Assembly (NCBI GenBank): GCA_963580455.1
Contig: OY756972.1
Coordinates: 11,547,001 to 11,611,000 of the forward strand
DNA from: Euonymus europaeus
Taxonomy: Eukaryota; Streptophyta; Magnoliopsida; Celastrales; Celastraceae
Direction of reading: 5' to 3'
DNA: 64,000 bases
Part shown: positions 12,552 through 26,746 of the stretch, in pieces
Position numbering within the stretch: the stretch's first letter is position 1
Layout of the letters: the number at the start of each line of letters is the position of its first letter
The notes under the pieces: generated by a model
The model's input: the letters and a program-made list of their open reading frames with translations, nothing else
Told to the model about the DNA's origin: nothing
The model's database searches: none
Position numbers and translations under genes: made by a program

Positions 12552-15500
12552 ACATATAAGAACAATAACAAGTGTACACCGAGCAACTTTGATGGTCCGA
12601 ATTTGCTCAACTCTCTCTATGGAGGAGCTTTTAACGGTTTTGTCCATTTGTCATAGAAATTTGGTGTTTTGGCATTGAAATAATCTATGAAGCTTATACT
12701 CATAAAATTTGACATATAAGAACAATAAAAAGTGTACACCGAGATGCTTTGATGGTCCGAAGTTACTCAACTCTCTCTATGGAGGAGCTTTTAACGGTTT
12801 TGTTCATTTGTCATAGAAAGTTGGTGTTTTGGCATCGAAATAATCTAGGAAGCTTATACTCTTAGAATTTGACATATAAGAACAATAAAAATTGTACACC
12901 GAGCAACTTTGATGGTCCGAAGTTGGTCAACTCTCTCTATGGTAGTGCTTTTAACGATTTTATCCATTTGTCATAGAAAGTTGGTGTTTTGGAATCGAAA
13001 TAATCTTGGAAGCTGGTATTAATAAAATTTTACATAGAAGAAAAGTAAAAAATGTACATAGAGAAACTTTGATGATCCGAAGTTGCTCAACTCTCTCTAT
13101 GGAGGAGCTTTTAACGGTTTTGTCCATTTGTGTTAAAAGTTGGTGTTTTGGCATCGAAATAATCTATGAAGCTTATACTCATAAAATTTGACATATAAGA
13201 ACAATAAAAAGTGTACACCGAGCAACTTTGTTAGTCCGAAGTTGCTCAACTCTCTCTATGGAGGAGCTTTTAACGGTTTTGTCCATTTGTCATAGAAAGT
13301 TGGTATTTTGGCATCCAAATAATCTATGAAGCTTATACTCGTAAAATTTGACATATTAGAAAAATAAAAAGTGTACACGGAGCAACTTTGATGGTCCGAA
13401 GTTGCTCAATTCTCTCTATGGATGAGCTTTTAATGATTTTCTCCATTTGTTATAGAAATTTGGTGTTGTGGCATCGAAATAATCTATGAATCCTATACTC
13501 ATAAAACTTGACATATAAGAACAATAAAAAATGTAAATCGAGCAACTTTGATGGTCCGAAGTTGCTCAACTCTATCTATTGAGAAGTTTTTAACGGTTTT
13601 GTCTATTTGTCATAGAAAGTTGGTGCTTTGGCATCGAAATAATCTAGGAAGCTTATACTCTTAAAATTTGACATATAAGAACAATAAAAATTGTACACCG
13701 AGCAACATTGATGGTCCGAATATGCTCAACTCTTTCTATGGAAGAGCTTTTAACGGTTTTATCCATTTGTCATAGAAACTTGGTGTTTTGGAATCGAAAT
13801 AATCTTGGAACCTTGTATTAATAAAATTTTACATAGAAGAACAATAAAAAGTGTACATAGAAAAACATTAATGGTCCGAAGTTGCTCAACTCTCTCTATG
13901 GAGGAGCTTTTAGCGGTTTTGTCCATTTGTGTTAAAAGTTGGTGTTTTGGCATCGAAATAATCTGTGAAGCTTATACTCATAAAATTTGACATATAAGAA
14001 CAATAAAAAGTGTACACCGAGCAACTTTGTTAGTCCGAAGTTGCTCAACTCTCTCTATGAAGGAGCTTTTAACGGTTTTGTCCATTTTTCATAGAAAGTT
14101 GGTATTTTGGCATCCAAATAATCTATGAAGCTTATACTCGTAAAATTTGACATATTAGAAAAATAAAAAGTGTACACGGAGCAACTTTGATGGTCCGAAG
14201 TTGCTCAATCCTCTCTATGGATGAGCTTTTAATGATTTTCTCCATTTGTTATAGAAATTTGGTGTTGTGGCATCGAAATAATCTATGAATCCTATACTCA
14301 TAAAACTTGACATATAACAACAATAAAAAATGTAAATCGAGCAACTTTGATGGTCCGAAGTTGCTCAACTCTCTCTATTGAGAAGTTTTTAACGGTTTTG
14401 TCTATTTGTCATAGAAAGTTGGTGTTTTAGCATCGAAATAATCTAGGAAGCTTATACTCTTAAAATTTGACATATAAGAACAATAAAAATTGTACACCGA
14501 GCAAGTTTGATGGTCCGAAGTTGCTCAACTCTCTCTATAGAGAAGGTTTTAACGGTTTTGTCCGATTGTCATAGAATTTGTGTGTTTTGTCATCGAAATA
14601 ATCTAGGAAGCTTATACTCTTAAAATTTGACATATAAGAACAATAAAAATTGTACACCGAGCATCTTTGATGGTTCGAAGTTGCTCAACTCTCTCTATGG
14701 AGGAGCTTTTAACGGTTTTGTCCATTTGTCATAGAAAGTTGATGTTTTGGCATCGAAATAATCTAGGAAGCTTATACTCTTAAAATTTGACATATAAGAA
14801 CAATAAAAATTGTACACCGAGCAACTTTGATGGTCCGAAGTTTCTCAACTCTCTCTATGGAAGAGCATTTAACGGTTTTATCCATTTGTCATAGAAACTT
14901 GGTGTTTTGGAATCGAAATAATCTTGGAAGCTTGTATTAATAAAATTTTACATAGAAGAATAATAAAAATGTACAGAGAGGAACTTTGATGGTCCGAAGT
15001 TGCTCAACTCCCTCTATGGAGGAGCTTTTAGCGATTTGTGCATTTGTCATAAAAGTTGGTGTTTTGTCATCGAAATAATCTATGAAGCTTATACTCATAA
15101 AATTTGACATATAAGAACAATAAAAAGTGTATACCGAGCAACTTTGATGATCCGAAGTTGCTCAACGCTCTTTATGGAGGAGCTTTTAACGGTTTTGTCC
15201 ATTTGTCATAGAAAGTTGGTGTTTTGGCATCGAAATAATCTAGGAAGCTTATACTCCTAAAATTTGAAATATAAGAACAATAAAAATTTTTCACCGAGCA
15301 ACTTTAATGGTCCGAAGTTGCTCAACTCTCTCTATGGAGGAGCTTTTAACGGTTTTATCCATTTATAATAGAAAGTTGGTGTTTTGGCATCGAAATAATC
15401 TATGAAGCTTATACTCTTAAAATTTGACATATAAGAACAATAAAAATTGTACACAGAGCAACTTTGATGGTCCGAAGTTGCTCAACTCTCTCTATTGAGA

Positions 15501-17184
15501 AGTTTTTAACGGTTTTGTCTATTTGTCATAGAAAGTTGGTACTTTGGCATCGAAATAATCTAGGAAGCTTGTACTCTTAAAATTTGACATATAAAAACAA
15601 TAAAAATTGTACACCGAGCAACTTTGATGATCCGAAGTTGCTCAACTCTCTCTATGGAGGAGCTTTTAACGGTTTTATCCATTTGTCATAGAAAGTTGTT
15701 GTGTTGGAATCGAAATAATCTTGGAAGCTTGTATTAATAAAATTTGACATATAAGAACAATAAAAATTGTACACCGAGCAAGTTTGATGGTCCGAAGTTG
15801 CTCAACTCTCTCTATGGAGAAGGTTTTAACGGTTTTGTCCGATTGTCATAGAATTTGTGTGTTTTGTCATCGAAATAATCTAGGAAGCTTATACTCTTAA
15901 AATTTGACATATAAGAACAATAAAAATTGTACACCGAGCATCTTTGATGGTGCGAAGTTGCTCAACTCTCTCTATGGAGGAGCTTTTAACGGTTTTGTCC
16001 ATTTGTCAAAGAAAGTTGGTGTTTTCGCATCGAAATAATCTATGAAGCTTATACTCATAAAATTTGACATATAAGAACAATAAAAATTGTACACCGAGCA
16101 ACTTTGATGGTTCGAAGTTGCTCAACTCTCTCTATGGAGGAGCTTTTAACGGTTTTGTCCATTTGTCAAAGAAAGTTGGTGTTTTAGCATCGAAATAATC
16201 TAGGAAGCTTATACTCTTAAAATTTGACATATAAGAACAATAAAAATGGTACACAGAGCAACTTTGGTGGTCCGACGTTGCTCAACTCTCTCTATTGAGA
16301 AGTTTTTAATGGTTTTGTCTATTTGTCATAGAAAGTTGGTACTTTGGCATCGAAATAATCTTGGAAGATTGTACTCTTAAAATTTGACATATAAGAACAA
16401 TTAAAATTGTACACCGAGCAAGTTTGATGGTCCGAAGTTGCTCAACTCTCTCTATGGAGAAGGTTTTAACGGTTTTGTCCGATTGTCATAGAATTTGTGT
16501 GTTTTGACATCGAAATAATCTAGGAAGCTTATACTCTTAAAATTTGACATATAAGAACAATAAAAATTGTACACCGAGCATCTTTGATGGTCCGAAGTTG
16601 CTCAACTCTCTCTATGGAGGAGCTTTTAACGGTTTTGTCCATTTGTCATAGAAAGTTGGTGTTTTGGCATCGAAATAATCTAGGAAGCTTATACTCTTAA
16701 AATTTGACATATAAGAACAATAAAAATTGTACACCGAGCAACTTTGATGGTCCGAAGTTTCTCAACTCTCTCTATGGAAGAGCATTTAACGGTTTTATCC
16801 ATTTGCCATAGAAAGTTGGTGTTTTGAAATCGAAATAATCTTGGAAGCTTGTATTAATAAAATTTTTCATAGAAGAACAATAAAAATGTACAGAGAGGAA
16901 CTTTGATGGTCCGAAGTTGCTCAACTCCCTCTATGGAGGAGCTTTTAGCGGTTTTGTCCATTTGTCATAAAAGTTGGTGTTTTGGCATCGAAATAATCTA
17001 TGAAGCTTATACTCATAAAATTTGACATATAAGAACAATAAAAAGTGTATACCGAGCAACTTTGATGGTCCGAAGTTGCTCAACTCTCTCTATGGATGAG
17101 CTTTTAACGGTTTTGTCCATTTGTCATAGAAATTTGGTGTTTTGGCATCGAAATAATCTATGAAGCTTATACTCATAAAATTTG
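12552..17184 (+). repeat. Large HOR copy 2 (4,633 bp, 29 monomers)
   Basis: Matches copy 1 at +4,472 up to about 15,735, then copy 3 at +4,633. The extra monomer arises near 15,738. There a B-type monomer switches mid-unit into an A-type sequence (AATAAAATTTGACATATAAG), where copy 1 has AATAAAATTTAACATAGAAG. It is followed by another GTCCGATTGTCATAG monomer. This is a visible unequal-exchange scar. Confidence 0.85.
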
Positions 17185-20100
17185 ACATATAAGAACAATA
17201 ACAAGTGTACACCGAGGAACTTTGATGGTCCGAAGTTGCTCAACTCTCTCTATGGAGGAGCTTTTAACGGTTTTGTCCATTTGTCATAGAAATTTGGTGT
17301 TTTGGCATCGAAATAATCTATGAAGCTTATACTAATAAAATTTGACATATAAGAACAATAAAAAGTGTACACCGAGATACTTTGATGGTCCGAAGTTACT
17401 CAACTCTCTCTATGGAGGAGCTTTTAACGGTTTTGTTCATTTGTCATAGAAAGTTGGTGTTTTGGCATCGAAATAATCTAGGAAGCTTATACTCTTAGAA
17501 TTTGACATATAAGAACAATAAAAATTGTACACCGAGCAACTTTGATGGTCCGAAGTTGGTCAACTCTCTCTATGGTAGTGCTTTTAACGGTTTTATCCAT
17601 TTGTCATAGAAAGTTGGTGTTTTGGAATCGAAATAATCTTGGAAGCTGGTATTAATAAAATTTTACATAGAAGAAAAGTAAAAAATGTACATAGAGAAAC
17701 TTTGATGATCCGAAGTTGCTCAACTCTCTCTATGGAGGAGCTTTTAACGGTTTTGTCCATTTGTGTTAAAAGTTGGTGTTTTGGCATCGAAATAATCTAT
17801 GAAGCTTATACTCATAAAATTTGACATATAAGAACAATAAAAAGTGTACACCGAGCAACTTTGTTAGTCCGAAGTTGCTCAACTCTCTCTATGGAGGAGC
17901 TTTTAACGGTTTTGTCCATTTGTCATAGAAAGTTGGTATTTTGGCATCCAAATAATCTATGAAGCTTATACTCGTAAAATTTGACATATTAGAAAAATAA
18001 AAAGTGTACACGGAGCAACTTTGATGGTCCGAAGTTGCTCAATTCTCTCTATGGATGAGCTTTTAATGATATTCTCCATTTGTTATAGAAATTTGGTGTT
18101 GTGGCATCGAAATAATCTATGAATCCTATACTCATAAAACTTGACATATAAGAACAATAAAAAATGTAAATCGAGCAACTTTGATGGTCCGAAGTTGCTC
18201 AACTCTATCTATTGAGAAGTTTTTAACGGTTTTGTCTATTTGTCATAGAAAGTTGGTGCTTTGGCATCGAAATAATCTAGGAAGCTTATACTCTTAAAAT
18301 TTGACATATAAGAACAATAAAAATTGTACACCGAGCAACATTGATGGTCCGAATATGCTCAACTCTTTCTATGGAAGAGCTTTTAACGGTTTTATCCATT
18401 TGTCATAGAAACTTGGTGTTTTGGAATCGAAATAATCTTGGAACCTTGTATTAATAAAATTTTACATAGAAGAACAATAAAAAGTGTACATAGAAAAACA
18501 TTAATGGTCCGAAGTTGCTCAACTCTCTCTATGGAGGAGCTTTTAGCGGTTTTGTCCATTTGTGTTAAAAGTTGGTGTTTTGGCATCGAAATAATCTATG
18601 AAGCTTATACTCATAAAATTTGACATATAAGAACAATAAAAAGTGTACACCGAGCAACTTTGTTAGTCCGAAGTTGCTCAACTCTCTCTATGGAGGAGCT
18701 TTTAACGGTTTTGTCCATTTGTCATAGAAAGTTGGTATTTTGGCATCCAAATAATCTATGAAGCTTATACTCGGAAAATTTGACATATTAGAAAAATAAA
18801 AAGTGTACACGGAGCAACTTTGATGGTCCGAAGTTGCTCAATTCTCTCTATGGATGAGCTTTTAATGATTTTCTCCATTTGTTATAGAAATTTGGTGTTG
18901 TGGCATCGAAATAATCTATGAATCCTATACTCATAAAACTTGACATATAAGAACAATAAAAAATGTAAATCGAGCAACTTTGATGGTCCGAAGTTGCTCA
19001 ACTCTCTCTATTGAGAAGTTTTTAACGGTTTTGTCTATTTGTCATAGAAAGTTGGTGTTTTAGCATCGAAATAATCTAGGAAGCTTATACTCTTAAAATT
19101 TGACATATAAGAACAATAAAAATTGTACACCGAGCAAGTTTGATGGTCCGAAGTTGCTCAACTCTCTCTATAGAGAAGGTTTTAACGGTTTTGTCCGATT
19201 GTCATAGAATTTGTGTGTTTTGTCATCGAAATAATCTAGGAAGCTTATACTCTTAAAATTTGACATATAAGAACAATAAAAATTGTACACCGAGCATCTT
19301 TGATGGTTCGAAGTTGCTCAACTCTCTCTATGGAGGAGCTTTTAACGGTTTTGTCCATTTGTCATAGAAAGTTGATGTTTTGGCATCGAAATAATCTAGG
19401 AAGCTTATACTCTTAAAATTTGACATATAAGAACAATAAAAATTGTACACCGAGCAACTTTGATGGTCCGAAGTTTCTCAACTCTCTCTATGGAAGAGCA
19501 TTTAACGGTTTTATCCATTTGTCATAGAAACTTGGTGTTTTGGAATTGAAATAATCTTGGAAGCTTGTATTAATAAAATTTTACATAGAAGAATAATAAA
19601 AATGTACAGAGAGGAACTTTGATGGTCCGAAGTTGCTCAACTCCCTCTATGGAGGAGCTTTTAGCGATTTGTGCATTTGTCATAAAAGTTGGTGTTTTGG
19701 CATCGAAATAATCTATGAAGCTTATACTCATAAAATTTGACATATAAGAACAATAAAAAGTGTATACCGAGCAACTTTGATGGTCCGAAGTTGCTCAACG
19801 CTCTCTATTGAGAAGTTTTTAACGGTTTTGTCTATTTGTCATAGAAAGTTGGTACTTTGGCATCGAAATAATCTAGGAAGCTTGTACTCTTAAAATTTGA
19901 CATATAAGAACAATAAAAATTGTACACCGAGCAAGTTTGATGGTCCGAAGTTGCTCAACTCTCTCTATGGAGAAGGTTTTAAAGGTTTTGTCCGATTGTC
20001 ATAGAATTTGTGTGTTTTGACATCGAAATAATCTAGGAAGCTTATACTCTTAAAATTTGACATATAAGAACAATAAAAATTGTACACCGAGCATCTTTGA

Positions 20101-21180
20101 TGGTCCGAAGTTGCTCAACTCTCTCTATGGAGGAGCTTTTAACGGTTTTGTCCATTTGTCATAGAAAGTTGGTGTTTTGGCATCAAAATAATCTAGGAAG
20201 CTTATACTCTTAAAATTTGACATATAAGAACAATAAAAATTGTACACCGAGCAACTTTGATTGTCCGAAGTTTCTCAACTCTCTCTATGGAAGAGCATTT
20301 AACGGTTTTATCCATTTGTCATAGAAAGTTGGTGTTTTGAAATCGAAATAATCTTGGAAGCTTGTATTAATAAAATTTTACATAGAAGAACAATAAAAAT
20401 GTACAGAGAGGAACTTTGATGGTCCGAAGTTGCTCAACTCCCTCTATGGAGGAGCTTTTAGCGGTTTTGTCCATTTGTCATAAAAGTTGGTGTTTTGGCA
20501 TCGAAATAATCTATGAAGCTTATACTCATAAAATTTGACATATAAGAACAATAAAAAGTGTATACCGAGCAACTTTGATGGTCCGAAGTTGCTCAACGCT
20601 CTTTATGGAGGAGCTTTTAGCGGTTTTGTCCATTTGTCATAGAAAGTTGGTGTTTTGGCATCGAAATAATCTAGGAAGCTTATACTCCTAAAATTTGAAA
20701 TATAAGAACAATAAAAATTATTCACCGAGCAACTTTAATGGTCCGAAGTTGCTCAACTCTCTCTATGGAGGAGCTTTTAACGGTTTTATACATTTATAAT
20801 AGAAAGTTGGTGTTTTGGCATCGAAATAATCTAGGAAGCTTATACTCTTAAAATTTGACATATAAGAACAATAAAAATTGTACACAGAGCAACTTTGATG
20901 GTCCGAAGTTGCTCAACTCTCTCTATTGAGAAGTTTTTAATGGTTTTGTCTATTTGTCATAGAAAGTTGGTACTTTGGCATTGAAATAATCTAGGAAGCT
21001 TGTACTCTTAAAATTTGACATATAAAAACAATAAAAATTGTACACCGAGCAACTTTGATGATCCGAAGTTGCTCAACTCTCTCTATGGATAAGCTTTTAA
21101 CGGTTTTATCCATTTGTCGTAGAAAGTTAGTGTGTTGGAATCGAAATAATCTTGGAAGCATGTATTAATAAAATTTGACA
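17185..21180 (+). repeat. Large HOR copy 3 (about 3,993 bp, rearranged)
   Basis: Follows copy 2 at +4,633 until about 19,800. There CTCAACGCTC is joined directly to TCTATTGAGAAG, and the match resumes at +3,514. This is a loss of 1,119 bp (seven monomers), corresponding to about 15,168-16,290 in copy 2. Later gain of about three monomers restores the offset to 3,993 by 21,586. The right edge is approximate. Confidence 0.8.
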
Positions 21181-24100
21181 TAGAAGAACAACAAAAAGTG
21201 TACATAAAGGAACTTTGATGGTCCGAAGTTGCTCAACTCTCTTTATGGATGAGCTTTTAACGGTTTTGTCCATTTGTCATAGAAATTTGGTGTTTTGGCA
21301 TCGAAATAATCTGTGAAGCTTATACTCATAAAATTTGACATATAAGAACAATAAAAAGTGTACACCGAGATACTTTGATGGTCCGAAGTTGCTCAACTCT
21401 CTCTATGGAGGAGCTTTTAACGGTTTTGTTCATTTGTCATAGAAATTTGGTGTTTTGGCATCGAAATAATCTAGGAAGCATATACTCTTAGAATTTGACA
21501 TATAAGAACAATAAAAATTGTACACCGAGCAACTTTGATGGTCCGAAGTTGGTCAACTCTCTCTATGGTAGTGCTTTTAACGGTTTTATCCATTTGTCAT
21601 AGAAAGTTGGTGTTTTGGAATCGAAATAATCTTGGAAGCTTGTATTAATAAAATTTTACATAGAAGAAAAGTAAAAAATGTACATAGAGAAACTTTGATG
21701 ATCCAAAGTTGCTCAACTCTCTCTATGGAGGAGCTTTTAACGGTTTTGTCCATTTGTGTTAAAAGTTGGTGTTTTGGCATCGAAATAATCTATGAAGCTT
21801 ATACTCATAAAATTTGACATATAAGAACAATAAAAAGTGTACACCGAGCAACTTTGTTAGTCCGAAGTTGCTCAACTCTCTCTATGGAGGAGCTTTTAAC
21901 GGTTTTGTCCATTTGTCATAGAAAGTTGGTATTTTGGCATCCAAATAATCTATGAAGCTTATACTCGTAAAATTTGACATATTAGAAAAATAAAAAGTGT
22001 ACACGGAGCAACTTTGATGGTCCGAAGTTGCTCAATTCTCTCTATGAATGAGCTTTTAACGGTTTTGTTCGATTGTCATAGAATTTGTGTGTTTTGTCAT
22101 CGAAATAATCTAGGAAGCTTATACTCTTAAAATTTGACATATAAGAACAATAAAAATTGTACACCGAGCATCTTTGATGGTCCGAAGTTGCTCAACTCTC
22201 TCTATTGAGAAGTTTTTAACGGTTTTGTCTATTTGTCATAGAAAGTTGGTGCTTTGGCATCGAAATAATCTAGGAAGCTTATACTCTTAAAATTTGACAT
22301 ATAAGAACAATAAAAATTGTACACCGAGCAACATTGATGGTCCGAATATGCTCAACTCTCTCTATGGAAGAGCTTTTAACGGTTTTATCCATTTGTCATA
22401 GAAACTTGGTGTTTTGGAATCGAAATAATCTTGGAACCTTGTATTAATAAAATTTTACATAGAAGAATAATAAAAATGTACAGAGAGGAACTTTGATGGT
22501 CCGAAGTTGCTCAACTCCCTCTATGGAGGAGCTTTTAGCGATTTGTCCATTTGTCATAAAAGTTGGTGTTTTGGCATCGAAATAATCTATGAAGCTTATA
22601 CTCATAAAATTTGACATATAAGAACAATAAAAAGTGTATACCGAGCAACTTCGATGGCTTGAAGTTGCTCAACTCTCTTTATGGAGGAGCTTTTAACGGT
22701 TTTGTCCATTTGTCATAGAAAGTTGGTGTTTTGGCATCGAAATAATCTAGGAAGCTTATACTCTTAAAATTTGACATATAAGAACAATAATTATTGTTCA
22801 CCGAGCAAGTTTAATGGTCCGAAGTTGCTCAACTCTCTCTATGGAGAAGGTTTTAACGGTTTTATCCATTTATAATAGAAAGCTGGTGTTTTGGCATCGA
22901 AATAATCTAGGAAGCTTATACTCTTAAAATTTGACATATAAGAACAATAAAAATTGTACACCGAGCATCTTTGATGGTCCGAAGTTGCTCAACTCTCTCT
23001 ATTGAGAAGTTTTTAACGGTTTTGTCCATTTGTCATAGAAAGTTGATGTTTTGGCATCGAAATAATCTAGGAACTTGTACTCTTAAAATTTGACATATAA
23101 GAACAATAAAAATTGTACACCGAGCAACTTTGATGGTCCGAAGTTTCTCAACTCTCTCTATGGAAGAGCATTTAACGGTTTTATCCATTTGTCATAGAAA
23201 CTTGGTGTTTTGGAATCGAAATAATCTTGGAAGCTTGTATTAATAAAATTTTACATAGAAGAATAATAAAAATGTACAGAGAGGAACTTGGATGGTCCGA
23301 AGTTGCTCAACTCCCTCTATGGAGGAGCTTTTAGCGATTTGTCCATTTGTCATAAAAGTTGGTGTTTTGGCATCGAAATAATCTATGAAGTTTATACTCA
23401 TAAAATTTGACATATAAGAACAATAAAAAGTGTATACCGAGCAACTTTGATGGTCCGAAGTTGCTCAACGCTCTTTATGGAGGAGCTTTTAACGGTTTTG
23501 TCCATTTGTCATAGAAAGTTGGTGTTTTGGCATCGAAATAATCTTGGAAGCTTATACTCCTAAAATTTGAAATATAAGAACAATAAAAATTGTTCACCGA
23601 GCAACTTTAATGGTCCGAAGTTGCTCAACTCTCTCTATGGAGGAGCTTTTAACGGTTTTATCCATTTATAATAGAAAGCTGGTGTTTTGGCATCGAAATA
23701 ATCTAGGAAGCTTATACTCTTAAAATTTGACATATAAGAACAATAAAAACTGTACACAGAGCAACTTTGATGGTCCGAAGTTGCTCAACTCTCTCTATTG
23801 AGAAGTTTTTAACGGTTTTGTCTATTTGTCATAGAAAGTTGGTACTTTGGCATCGAAATAATCTAGGAAGCTTGTACTCTTAAAATTTGACACATAAAAA
23901 CAATAAAAATTGTACACCGAGCAACTTTGATGATCCGAAGTTGCTCAACTCTCTCTATGGAGGAGCTTTTAACGGTTTTATCCATTTGTCATAGAAAGTT
24001 GTTGTGTTGGAATCGAAATAATCTTGGAAGCTTGTATTAATAAAATTTTACATAGAAGAACAATAAAAAGTGTACATAGAAAAACTTTGATGATCCGAAG

Positions 24101-24669
24101 TTGCTCAACTCTCTCTATGGAGGAGCTTTTAGCGGTTTTGTCCATTTGTCATAAAAGTTGGTGTTTTCGCATCGAAATAATCTAGGAAGCTTATACTCTT
24201 AAAATTTGAAATATAAGAACAATAAAAATTGTTCACCGAGCAACTTTAATGGTCCGAAGTTGCTCAACTCTCTCTATGGAGGAGCTTTTAACGGTTTTAT
24301 CCATTTATAATAGAAAGTTGGTGTTTTGGCATCGAAATAATCTAGGAAGCTTATACTCTTAAAATTTGACATATAAGAACAATAAAAATTGTGCACCGAG
24401 CATCTTTGATGGTCCGAAGTTGCTCAACTCTCTCTATTGAGAAGTTTTTAACGGTTTTGTCTATTTGTCATAGAAAGTTGGTACTTTGGCATCGAAATAA
24501 TCTAGGAAGCTTATACTCTTAAAATTTGACATATAAGAACAATAAAAATTGTACACCGAGCAACTTTGATGGTCCGAAGTTTCTCAACTCTCTCTATGGA
24601 AGAGCATTTAACGGTTTTATCCATTTGTCATAGAAAGTTGTTGTGTTGGAATCGAAATAATCTTGGAAG
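21180..24669 (+). repeat. Mosaic region built from earlier HOR monomer types
   Basis: Recognisable pieces of the preceding HOR appear out of order. 21,241-22,050 matches the start of that HOR. At about 22,050 a CTATGAATGAGC monomer then runs into the GTTCGATTGTCATAG class. Pieces bearing GAATATGCTC, GGAACCTTG and TATACCGAGC follow. One monomer near 22,791 reads AACAATAATTATTGTTC, a local change seen only there. About 22 monomers, no non-satellite sequence. Confidence 0.75.
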
Positions 24670-26746
24670 CTTGTATTAATAAAATTTTACATAGAAGAAC
24701 AATAAAAGTGTACATAGAAAAACTTTGATGGTCCGAAGTTGCTCAACTCTCTCTATGGAGGAGCTTTTAGCGGTTTTGTCCATTTGTCATAAAAGTTGGT
24801 GTTTTGGCATCGAAATAATCTATGAAGCTTATACTCATAAAATTTGACATATAAGAACAATAAAAAGTGTATACCGAGCAACTTTGATGGTTCGAAGTTG
24901 CTCAACTCTCTTTATGGAGGAGCTTTTAGCGGTTTTGTCCATTTGTCATAGAAAGTTGGTGTTTTAGCATCGAAATAATCTAGGAAGCTTATACTCCTAA
25001 AATTTGACATATAAGAACAATAAAAATTATTCACCGGGCAACTTTAATGGTCCGAAGTTGCTCAACTCTCTCTATGGAGGAGCTTTTAACGGTTTTATAC
25101 ATTTATAATAGAAAGTTGGTGTTTTGGCATCGAAATAATCTAGGAAGCTTATACTCTTAAAATTTGACATATAAGAACAATAAAAATTGTGCACCGAGCA
25201 TCTTTGATGGTCCGAAGTTGCTCAACTCTCTCTATGGAGGAGCTTTTAACGGTTTTGTCCATTTGTCATAGAAAGTTGGTGTTTTGGCATCGAAATAATC
25301 TAGGAAGCTTATACTCTTAAAATTTGACATATAAGAACAATAAAAATTGTACACCGAGCAACTTTGATGATCCGAAGTTGCTCAACTCTCTCTATGGATA
25401 AGCTTTTAACGGTTTTATCCATTTGTCATAGAAAGTTGGTGTGTTGGAATCGAAATAATCTTGGAAGCATGTATTAATAAAATTTGACATAGAAGAACAA
25501 CAAAAAGTGTACATAAAGGAACTTTGATGGTCCGAAGTTGGTCAACTCTCTCTATAGATGAGCTTTTAACGGTTTTGTCCATTTGTCATAGAAATTTGGT
25601 GTTTTGGCATCGAAATAATCTATGAAGCTTATACTCATAAAATTTGACATATAAGAACAATAAAAAGTGTACACCGAGATACTTTGATGGTCCGAAGTTG
25701 CTCAACTCTCTCTATGGAGGAGCTTTTAACGGTTTTGTTCATTTGTCATAGAAAGTTGGTGTTTTGGCATCGAAATAATCTAGGAAGCTTATACTCTTAG
25801 AATTTGACATATAAGAACAATAAAAATTGTACACCGAGCAACTTTGATGGTCCGAAGTTGGTCAACTCTCTCTATGGTAGTGCTTTTAACGGTTTTATCC
25901 ATTTGTCATAGAAAGTTGGTGTTTTGGAATCGAAATAATCTTGGAAGCTTGTATTAATAAAATTTTACATAGAAGAAAAGTAAAAAATGTACATAGAGAA
26001 ACTTTGATGATCCGAAGTTGCTCAACTCTCTCTATGGAGGAGCTTTTAACGGTTTTGTCCATTTGTGTTAAAAGTTGGTGTTTTGGCATCGAAATAATCT
26101 ATGAAGCTTATACTCATAAAATTTGACATATAAGAACAATAAAAATTGTACACCGAGCAACTTTGTTAGTCCGAAGTTGCTCAACTCTCTCTATGGAGGA
26201 GCTTTTAACGGTTTTGTCCATTTGTCATAGAAAGTTGGTATTTTGGCATCCAAATAATCTATGAAGCTTATACTCGTAAAATTTGACATATTAGAAAAAT
26301 AAAAAGTGTACACGGAGCAACTTTGATGGTCCGAAGTTGCTCAATTCTCTCTATGGATGAGCTTTTAACGATTTTCTCCATTTGTCATAGAAATTTGGTT
26401 TTGTGGCATCGAAATAATCCATGAATCCTATACTCATAAAACTTGACATATAAGAACAATAAAAAATGTAAACCGAGCAACTTTGATGGTCCGAAGTTGC
26501 TCAACTCTCTCTATTGAGAAGTTTTTAACGGTTTTGTCTATTTGTCATAGAAAGTTGGTGCTTTGGCATCGAAATAATCTAGGAAGCTTATACTCTTAAA
26601 ATTTGACATATAAGAACAATAAAAATTGTACACCGAGCAACATTGATGGTCCGAATATGCTCAACTCTCTCTATGGAAGAGCTTTTAACGGTTTTATCCA
26701 TTTGTCATAGAAACTTGGTGTTTTGGAATCGAAATAATCTTGGAAC
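24670..26746 (+). repeat. 2,077 bp 13-mer, copy 1
   Basis: Left half of a clean tandem duplication. The left edge is set by AAGC (24,669) versus AACC (26,746) inside GGAA(G/C)CTTG; from the next base the two copies run together. The AACAATAAAAGTG variant, one A shorter than usual, lies at about 24,698 and again at about 26,775. Few differences are seen, for example GAAGTTGGTCAACTC here near 25,535 against GAAGTTGCTCAACTCC in copy 2, and AAAATTG versus AAAAGTG near 26,144. Confidence 0.88.
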
